Below are positions 49,389 through 55,665 of a DNA stretch of 55,665 nucleotides, piece after piece (the stretch's first letter is position 1; every line of letters begins with the position of its first letter). The stretch covers positions 1-55,665 of the forward strand of contig CAYWZW010000032.1 in NCBI GenBank assembly GCA_964462945.1, read 5' to 3'. The notes beneath the pieces were generated by a model. It saw only the letters and a program-made list of their open reading frames with translations. It ran no database searches and had not been told where the DNA came from. This DNA is from GCA-020343675 sp964462945 (GTDB lineage Bacteria; Planctomycetota; Phycisphaerae; Sedimentisphaerales; Anaerobacaceae). Position numbers and translations under genes: made by a program.

Positions 49389-51095
49389 CTACGCGGGCGG
49401 AACATCTTGCACACGGCGTTGGGCGTCGGGCTTGACCAGTAACGGCTTGACCGCCGTAAGAACCGATAAGCCGCATAATACCAGCAGAATTACCCCGCAC
49501 ACACCGGAGGTTATAACTTCAGGCTTAACAGCAGCGCCGGACAGGATGCCGCGAAATGACAAAACGAAAGGCTTGATCTGAAGAACCAGGGCGCAAACAG
49601 TTGTCACCAGCATGAATACCATCGGCACGATAGTGTAAACAGCGCTCTTACCGCAGCGCATCAGCCAGACCGATATGACAAGCAGCGTCAGGCTTGCAAG
49701 CATCTGATTGCTGGTGCCAAAAATCGGCCACGCCACCAGATATGCTTTTTCTCCGGTCAGCAGAAGGAAAACCAGCGGGATTCCCAAACTGGCCAATGTC
49801 GCCACACAGCCGCCTACGAATCCCTTCCAGCCGGTCAATTCCTGCAAAATATACCGGGCCAGACGCGTGGAGACATCGAGCGTGTCATAAACAAACGTGG
49901 AAAATGCCAGCAGCGCAAAAGGAAAAGCCACATTGAAGCCTATTCCCAGCAAACCCAGATACTTAGCCAGGCCCTGTGCGTAAATGAGATTAGGTTCTGT
50001 CATAAGCTCTTTGGACCCGGCGGGAATCATCATCACGGTGGCCAGTGCCAAAATAGCAACCAGGCCCTCCATAAGCATAGCTCCATAGCCAATCGGACGG
50101 GCGTCCGATTCTTTATTTAGCTGTCTGGAAGTTGTGCCGGAGCAGACGATAGCGTGAAAGCCGGAACAGGCGCCGCACGCGATAGTGATAAAGAGGAAAG
50201 GAAAAAGCAGTTTGCCGCCGGAAAGGCTGTGCAGTCCCGAAATGTTCCAGGCGGGGTATTGGATCTTGAAGCCCCCGAACAAAGAGCCCATCAGGCCAAT
50301 AATGATGGTCAGATAGAGCATCCATCCTCCCAAATAACCTCGCGGCTGCAGCAGCAGCCACAACGGAATAATGGATGCTATTAGGCAATATATAAGCAGA
50401 CAGATGTCCCATTGCTTTGCAGAGACATTTGCCAGGAAAGTAAGGACCGGTGCGGGCAAGTGCGGCCCGACCCACACCGCCAACAGAACCAGCGGCAGGA
50501 AAATCACCGTCAGTATCCAAAGTTTGAGCTTGAGCCGGTATAGAAGCACACCCATAACCACCGCCAATCCCAAATACAGAATGGAGGACGCTGCCACGGC
50601 CGGCCCAAACGCCGTGTCTTGCGAGACAGTGCGGAAGGTTTGTGCGGTAATGTCTGTGAAAGCGATAATCACATACAATAGAGCTATCCAGATGAAGATC
50701 AGGAAAAAAATGTACATCCTGCCCGGAATGTGCCGTTTGGCGATTTCGCCGATCGAGGCTGCTTTGTGTCTTATTGAAGCCGTCAACGCGAGCATGTCGT
50801 GAACGCCACCGATGAAGACGGCGCCGAAGACAACCCACAGTGCAGCCGGTAACCAGCCAAACAACATACCCGCAAGGATGGGTCCCACAATCGGTGCCGC
50901 TGCCACAATAGCTGAAAAATGCTGCCCCAGCAACAACGAAGCTTTGGCGGGAACAAAATCAGTGCCGTCGTTTAACTCGTGGGCGGGTGTTGTGCGGTTA
51001 TTGTCTAAACCGATTTGCCGGGCTATAAATCGCCCATAGACAGCATAAGCCACAGCAAATACGGCGATAGATACCAATACAACAGAATAGATCAT
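49389..51095 (-). CDS. cstA: CstA-family carbon starvation transporter
   Basis: 568 residues, about 16 membrane segments. Family stretches VPAKASLLLGQHFSAIVAAAPIVGPILAG, FGAVFIGGVHDMLAL and FHAIVCSGTTSRQL. Transports peptides or pyruvate under carbon limitation. Convergent with ybbR (52-base gap). Confidence 0.93.
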   Translation of the reverse strand: MIYSVVLVSIAVFAVAYAVYGRFIARQIGLDNNRTTPAHELNDGTDFVPAKASLLLGQHFSAIVAAAPIVGPILAGMLFGWLPAALWVVFGAVFIGGVHDMLALTASIRHKAASIGEIAKRHIPGRMYIFFLIFIWIALLYVIIAFTDITAQTFRTVSQDTAFGPAVAASSILYLGLAVVMGVLLYRLKLKLWILTVIFLPLVLLAVWVGPHLPAPVLTFLANVSAKQWDICLLIYCLIASIIPLWLLLQPRGYLGGWMLYLTIIIGLMGSLFGGFKIQYPAWNISGLHSLSGGKLLFPFLFITIACGACSGFHAIVCSGTTSRQLNKESDARPIGYGAMLMEGLVAILALATVMMIPAGSKELMTEPNLIYAQGLAKYLGLLGIGFNVAFPFALLAFSTFVYDTLDVSTRLARYILQELTGWKGFVGGCVATLASLGIPLVFLLLTGEKAYLVAWPIFGTSNQMLASLTLLVISVWLMRCGKSAVYTIVPMVFMLVTTVCALVLQIKPFVLSFRGILSGAAVKPEVITSGVCGVILLVLCGLSVLTAVKPLLVKPDAQRRVQDVPPA

Positions 51096-51130
51096 ACGGG
51101 TCTTATCTTACCATACCGACCGCGCCCGTG

Positions 51131-52477
51131 TCAATCCTGGTTTCCCTGCGATTGCCGTGCGTCCCCTTTGTTCAAGCGTGCCAACAACCGTATCGGCACC
51201 TCCTCAATGGGCAGCATCTCCTGTAACCTGCTCACCATAAATCGCCGATAGTTGTCGTCGAAGAGTTCGGGCTTGTTTACAAACATAAGGATCGTAATCG
51301 GGTTGACCGCCACCTGCGTAGCATAGTAAATCTTCGGCAAAGCGGTCCCTTTTCTTGCCGCGCCGCTTTGCCGCGCCTTGATCATTGCAAAAGCCTTGTT
51401 TAATTTTGCCGTCGGTATCCACGTTGTTGCCTGCTTGAAGATTTCCGCCGCCAAGTCCAAAACGCTCTGGACGTTTTTCGCCTCGCTTGCCGTCGTAAAA
51501 GCAATCGGTGCATATTTCAAGCCGGGCAGCAGCTTGGTTAAATACTCCCGGTAGTCGCCGGTACTGGCCGTCCGCTTGGCGAGGTCCCATTTGTTGACAA
51601 CGATGATGCAGCTTTTGTATTCGCCGGCGATGGACGCGGCCAGCTTCTTATCGACCTGCGAGACCGGCACGGCGGCGTCTATCATCAGCAGCACAACGTC
51701 AGCCCGTTGAATCGAGCGAGCGGCGCGAACGGAGCTGTAGAACTCAATGCTGTCGGCGATCTTGCTCTTTTTTCTCAGCCCCGGCGTGTCGATCACAACG
51801 ATCGTCTTGCCGTCTTTCTCGAACCGCACATCGATCGCGTCTCTGGTCGTGCCCGGCGTCTCGCTGACGATGACGCGATCGGAGCCGACGATGGCGTTTA
51901 CGAGCGTGCTCTTGCCGGCGTTTCGCTTGCCCACAATCGCCAATTTCATGGCCGGCTCGGCCGGCCTGTCCGACGCCACATCGACGAGTCTGTCAAAGAC
52001 CATATCGAGCAGGACGGCTTTGTTGAGGTTATTTTTCGCTGAGATGCACAAGAACTCACCAAAGCCGAGCCTGGAAAACTCGCCGGCGGCGGGGAACATC
52101 TTCGCCGTGTCGGCTTTGTTGGCAACGCCGATAACGTCAAGGTCGTTCTTACGCAGAAGCCGAGCGATTTTCTCATCTAACGGCACAAGGCCGTCACGAA
52201 TATCGACCATAAACACCACCAGATCGGCCAGCTCGATCGCCCGGAGGATTTGCTGCTCGATATGGCTGCTGAGCTGGTCGCAATCGACGATCCCGTATCC
52301 GCCGGTATCGACCAGCTCGAAGTAGCGGTCGTCTCTGCCGATGATGGTGCTCACGCGGTCTCTGGTCACGCCGGCGGTCGGCTCGACGATACTGATCATC
52401 TCCCCCGCCAGCGCATTCAGCAGACTGCTCTTACCCACATTCGGCCGACCAATTATCGCAACCACCGGCAACGCCAT
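51131..52477 (-). CDS. der: ribosome-associated GTPase Der (EngA)
   Basis: 448 residues, two tandem GTPase domains: GRPNVGKSS, DTGGYG and NKAD in the first (about 1-165), GKRNAGKST, DTPGL and NKWD in the second (about 180-355), followed by a KH-like domain. Needed for 50S assembly. Gap of 35 bases to cstA. Confidence 0.95.
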   Translation of the reverse strand: MALPVVAIIGRPNVGKSSLLNALAGEMISIVEPTAGVTRDRVSTIIGRDDRYFELVDTGGYGIVDCDQLSSHIEQQILRAIELADLVVFMVDIRDGLVPLDEKIARLLRKNDLDVIGVANKADTAKMFPAAGEFSRLGFGEFLCISAKNNLNKAVLLDMVFDRLVDVASDRPAEPAMKLAIVGKRNAGKSTLVNAIVGSDRVIVSETPGTTRDAIDVRFEKDGKTIVVIDTPGLRKKSKIADSIEFYSSVRAARSIQRADVVLLMIDAAVPVSQVDKKLAASIAGEYKSCIIVVNKWDLAKRTASTGDYREYLTKLLPGLKYAPIAFTTASEAKNVQSVLDLAAEIFKQATTWIPTAKLNKAFAMIKARQSGAARKGTALPKIYYATQVAVNPITILMFVNKPELFDDNYRRFMVSRLQEMLPIEEVPIRLLARLNKGDARQSQGNQD

Positions 52478-53135
52478 AGTCGTCTATCATATCAGCAAAT
52501 GTGGATTTTATGAAGAGGCGAGGCCGGCTAACGCCTTTGTAATTTCAGCGATCGTCTGAGCATCTGTGTTTTGGGGAGCTAATTGCAGAGCCGTTTCAAA
52601 GGCTTTTATCGCCTCGGTAGTCCTACCCAAGCCCTTCTCGGCTCGCCCCAGGCCCCAATAGTTGCCGAAATAACCGGGCTCCTCATCTCTCGCGGTTCTG
52701 AAGAAGTTCCGTGCTTCGTTCCATCGTTCTTGGTCAATATGCAGCCAGCCCAAGTGTGTCAGGATTACCGCCGTACCTTCACTCTTCCTCCTGGCCCAGA
52801 AAAGTGCCTTTTGGTAGGCCCTTTCCGCCTCTGCAAAATGGCGTTTTGTGGCGTCGTTGTCGCCTCCAAAGCGGGCCTGCATACCAAGGTGCTTATGGGA
52901 ATCTCCGAGTCCGAGATATGCCATCTGATGATCCTGCTGTGTTTTCAGTATCGCGCGGAATTCTACGATGGCACCAAGCGGATCGCCGACGCGGAGTAAA
53001 AGCCGAGCGTATCGATACTGTAGCGACGGGTCCTTGGCTCGCCATTCCTTAACTAATGGCAGCATTTTCTGGATTTGGTCAGTACTACCGAACCGCTCTA
53101 TGGTTTTTAGGAATCTCTTACGAACGTCGACGTTA

Positions 53136-53468
53136 TCTGGGTGTTCAGTTAGCCACACGCTGGTCGTCTCAATCGCCTGCTTCTTCTCGTCCTCCGTGCC
53201 GAAGCCCTCTACCAGCCCGAGGAACCGGGTACGGACGGAGGAATCGTCTGGGTGTTCAGTTAGCCACACACCGCTCGTCTTGATCGCCTGCTTCTTCTCG
53301 TCATCCGTGCCGAGGCGCTCGATCAGCCCGAGGAATTTGGTACGAACAAAAGAATCATCTGGATGTCCAGAAAGCCAGCCCTCAGCTAAGGAGAGAGCCT
53401 TTGGTTTAAGCCCATACTTCAGAGCAAGTTCGATCATCCACACGGTACGCAATGGGCTCTTTGGATTC
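53136..53468. repeat. three tandem 111-base repeats
   Basis: Units starting TCTGG at 53136, 53247 and 53358, period 111 bases (37 codons). The first two are close to identical at DNA level, which points to recent duplication. They encode a WLTEHPDD-x-VR-R-FL-type helical repeat in the STAND gene. Confidence 0.7.
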
Positions 53469-54440
53469 ACGGTTTCCAGGCATTCATGGACGCGTGGCAT
53501 CTGGCCAAGCTTATCGAATATAACTGCCCACTCGGCCTGCTGAGATGTGTCCGCTCGGACAAACTGCTCAATCTTGTTTGGGTGCTGCGCCAGCAGTTGG
53601 GCCACAAAACTGGGGCGACCACGGACTGTAAGCGTTCGAAGAATGTGACTGACAAAGACAAATTCTTCGTTCTCGCGCGGATCCGCGGTAAGGATTAGGT
53701 TTGTCACATAGTGATCCGTGAGATCCCCGTATACCTTCTTGTTGGCAACTTCGGCAATGAGTTCGTGTCCAGTTTCCCAACACTCGGCGTAGAGGTGAGA
53801 ATCACCAGAGAAGATGATGCCCTTGGAGCCCACGCAACCATGCCCTTTCACTAGTTCTTCCCGAAGCTGCGCTATATAGGCGGAACCTCCTCTAGCCAAG
53901 CGCTGCAGAACACATGTTGGAGTTGGATGACCATGTTGGTGAAAGGCGCAAAGGATTTGGAACGCGTCGCAGGTTTCTGGGTAGTTCTTTCTGAGAAATT
54001 CGATTGAGTGTGTTATGATTTCGTCGAATGGTTTGCCGTCTGCTGAGAGCTGAAGCATAATGACAAGCAGTGGCGCGATACGAACCTCGTTACCGTGCCG
54101 AATCGTCGTCACACGTAACCAATCTTCATCTGAAAGATTTTTGCACTCGGGCTTCTTGCGGAGCGCATCAAGCTCATTCAGTGTTGGTCTGCCTAGTTCT
54201 GGCCACCGCTCTTTCTTTTGTAATCCTGGTGGAAACAGTTTCTTAACGTTCGCCGTGCTTCGCAGCATGCCGGGGCGATACTCATTCGTGCGCGAAGCGC
54301 CAACAATAGTGCAGCGTAGCTGCGGATCTTGTAGCACTTCCTCAATTCCGTCACACCTGAATAGGTCGTCGACCAACACAACCGGTCGGATACGTTCGCT
54401 ACCCTTGGCATGGCTGAGGTCGATGAGGCATTCTGGTCTA

Positions 54441-54453
54441 GTAGTCTGTAACA
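54441..54453 (+). repeat. left inverted end of IS630 element
   Basis: GTAGTCTGTAACA, perfect complement of the right end at 55649-55661. Confidence 0.9.
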
Positions 54454-54454
54454 C

Positions 54455-55084
54455 CTATATTACTGGGTAGAGTCTCTTTAGTTTTACGCGAGCGTCGGCA
54501 GTTGTGAATTGCCAATCCACCGTGGCATCAGCCTGATTGCGTTTTTGCTCCCAAGCGGCCACTTCACCTATCATCTGTCCCTTCGTCGGAATATATTGAG
54601 ACAAACACTGGCGACTGAGGACACCGATTTCGATTTCAGCCATGTTGAGCCAACTGCCGTGTTTGGGGGTGTAATGAATCTCCAACTTATCCGCCAGGCG
54701 ACGCGCCTCAGCGGGTTCAAAGGCTTCATAAAGCGATCCGGTCGTGTGCGTATTGAGATTATCCAGCACCAGGACAATCTTTTCGGCCTGCGGGTAGTGC
54801 CCATCCACCAGGTCTCGAATACATTCGGCAAAGTCCTTGCGCGTGCGTTGATCGGTGACTTTCACGTGCCGCCGAGCCCTTAACGGCTCAAACATCATGA
54901 ACAAATCGACCACGCCGTGGCGATGATACTCATAATCCTCTCGCTTGGGCTGACCGGGTTTGGCCCGAATCGTCTGACGCATTTCTGCGATCAATTGCCG
55001 GTTGGTCTCATCCAAACAGACCTTGGGAAACTTGGGATCATAGGGCCTCTTGTACACCTCAAGCACATCCTCCATACAGGCCAC
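54455..55084 (-). CDS. IS630 transposase, catalytic part (ORF B)
   Basis: 209 residues as an independent frame from GTG, but open further upstream to the A7 run, so it is probably the second half of a fused product. DDE catalytic triad is visible: Asp in VCLDETNRQL, Asp in VLVLDNLNTHT and Glu in NMAEIEIG. Works with ORF A. Confidence 0.88.
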   Translation of the reverse strand: MACMEDVLEVYKRPYDPKFPKVCLDETNRQLIAEMRQTIRAKPGQPKREDYEYHRHGVVDLFMMFEPLRARRHVKVTDQRTRKDFAECIRDLVDGHYPQAEKIVLVLDNLNTHTTGSLYEAFEPAEARRLADKLEIHYTPKHGSWLNMAEIEIGVLSRQCLSQYIPTKGQMIGEVAAWEQKRNQADATVDWQFTTADARVKLKRLYPVI

Positions 55085-55125
55085 GAATTCGCCATCCGCC
55101 TCGGGCGGAATACACCATTGCTCAC

Positions 55126-55578
55126 TCAGCCAGGGTTTGAGCTCGTTTTTTTCAGTGTCCGGCTGACCGTCATGTGAGAGATGCTATCGACCACAGACAA
55201 CTCGACCAGCCGATCCGCCAGAAGCCGTAAGGTCCATTCGCTGCGCCCCGCAGGGGGCTTGCTGCAGGCTATAGCGATGAGCCGAGCTTCCGCATCCCCA
55301 TCGAGCTTGCGAGTGTAATTTTGACGCTTGTGGCGTTCTAAAGCGCCCTCCAGACCTTCTTCCACCCACCGCTTTCGCAAGCATTCCACGGTCGTCAGAT
55401 GGGCTCCGAACGCCTCGGCGATCCGCTGGTCCGGCCACACAGGACCTTCCTTACCCTGGTCCGCCTTCAAAAGCATCTGGGCGTGGCGGATCTTGTAGCC
55501 GGCCACCTTGCCTTTCTTGATCAATCCCTCTAACTGCTTTCGCTCTTCACTTGTCAAGTCTACCACATACTTCTTCAT
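55126..55578 (-). CDS. IS630 transposase, DNA-binding part (ORF A)
   Basis: 150 residues from ATG 55578 (ribosome site AAGGAG). Helix-turn-helix regions for end recognition (RIAEAFGAHLTTVECLRKRW; HMTVSRTLKK). Stops shortly after a run of seven A, where ribosomes likely slip -1 into ORF B. Confidence 0.88.
   Translation of the reverse strand: MKKYVVDLTSEERKQLEGLIKKGKVAGYKIRHAQMLLKADQGKEGPVWPDQRIAEAFGAHLTTVECLRKRWVEEGLEGALERHKRQNYTRKLDGDAEARLIAIACSKPPAGRSEWTLRLLADRLVELSVVDSISHMTVSRTLKKTSSNPG
55146..55152 (-). other. probable -1 frameshift site of the transposase
   Basis: Seven A on the coding strand, in codons CTG AAA AAA ACG of ORF A. The -1 frame from here reads without stop into ORF B (KNELKPWLSEQW). 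Confidence 0.75.
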
Positions 55579-55648
55579 GGGAGGTCTCCTTACCGATATG
55601 CGTTTATTTTCAATATCGGCAAGAAGACGTCTAACCCTGTATATCAAC

Positions 55649-55661
55649 TGTTACAGACTAC
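55649..55661 (-). repeat. right inverted end of IS630 element
   Basis: TGTTACAGACTAC, the reverse complement of the left end. Confidence 0.9.
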
Positions 55662-55665
55662 TAGG

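Larger units (their letters stand above)
52508..54454 (-). pseudogene. STAND-type NTPase with TPR repeats, N-terminus removed by an IS element
   Basis: The frame starts inside the IS terminal repeat, which supplies the first four or five residues. Host part: a Walker-B-like strand VVLVDDLF near 25-31 and a sensor-like IVGASRTNEY, a helical region, then three 37-residue repeats and TPR-like helices to the end (LQYRYARLLLRVGDPLGAIVEF, GNYWGLGRAEKGLGRTTEAIKAFETALQLAP). The Walker A half lies beyond the right edge of the element. Reading across the excised element gives CCT AGA CCA, which keeps the frame. Function of the intact protein: signalling or defence NTPase (inference). Confidence 0.72.
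54441..55661. mobile_element. IS630-family insertion sequence, apparently complete
   Basis: 1221 bases bounded by perfect 13-base inverted ends and a duplicated TA target on both sides (54439-54440 and 55662-55663), as expected for IS630/Tc1-like elements. Two reading frames joined by a probable -1 frameshift encode the transposase on the minus strand. Confidence 0.9.

Noticed and set aside
53136..53468. Minisatellite unrelated to coding
   Set aside because: Period is a multiple of three and matches a 37-residue protein repeat in frame.
1..55665. tRNA, rRNA or CRISPR array
   Set aside because: No cloverleaf-like sequence, rRNA signature or spaced direct repeats were found by eye; a covariance search would be needed to be sure about tRNAs.

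Overview
The window looks like a chromosomal segment of a planctomycete, most likely from the Phycisphaerae. Support comes from four Tat-signal Gfo/Idh/MocA oxidoreductases, a DUF1080-type lipoprotein, a LamG/FnIII-like secreted protein, a PEP-CTERM variant tail (IPAPGAVLLGG), a fused MetX-MetW, and a dispersed palindromic repeat that encodes a GWASAH-type peptide when it falls inside a gene. This is judged from protein style only; no rRNA or tRNA was found.

Layout. 1-3.2 kb: a secreted protein split by a frame change, a Gfo/Idh/MocA oxidoreductase, and the remnant of a methyltransferase/PQQ-propeller gene with its middle deleted. 3.2-13.6 kb: a signalling and hydrogenase block. A Cache/HAMP histidine kinase and an NtrC-type sigma-54 activator are followed by a textbook -24/-12 promoter and an overlapping gene chain: double receiver, receiver-kinase hybrid, HydB-, HydG-, HydD- and HydA-like NiFe hydrogenase subunits, maturation protease, stand-alone receiver. 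13.7-18.5 kb: pstS-pstC-pstA-pstB1-pstB2-phoU, in which the two ATPases carry complementary defects. 18.5-24 kb: an oxidoreductase, a structured leader before a PEP-CTERM protein, and a LamG protein. 24-27.3 kb: metXW fusion, nikR and a membrane protein. 27.5-31.5 kb: a PpiD/SurA-like protein, two small membrane proteins, RNase III and a STAS protein.

32.0-34.7 kb holds the most unusual gene: an 896-residue protein that joins a membrane HEMGH metallopeptidase-like domain to an enolase whose barrel domain precedes its N-terminal domain, so it is circularly permuted, with the catalytic residues apparently kept. 34.7-44.3 kb: comM, a cupin, a thioredoxin-fold lipoprotein without cysteines, sugar-type oxidoreductases, DUF6807/DUF1080 proteins and a HepT/MntA toxin-antitoxin pair. 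44.5-49.3 kb: an Lgt fragment, a four-CBS PAS histidine kinase, and a lipoprotein-cdaA-ybbR cluster behind a consensus sigma-70 promoter. 49.4-55.6 kb: cstA, der, and a STAND/TPR gene cut by an intact IS630-family element.

How it works together (inference): the kinase/NtrC pair probably drives the sigma-54 promoter of the hydrogenase operon, NikR would tune nickel supply for that enzyme, and the Pst/PhoU and CdaA blocks handle phosphate and c-di-AMP signalling. The secreted and Tat-exported proteins fit a polysaccharide-degrading lifestyle.
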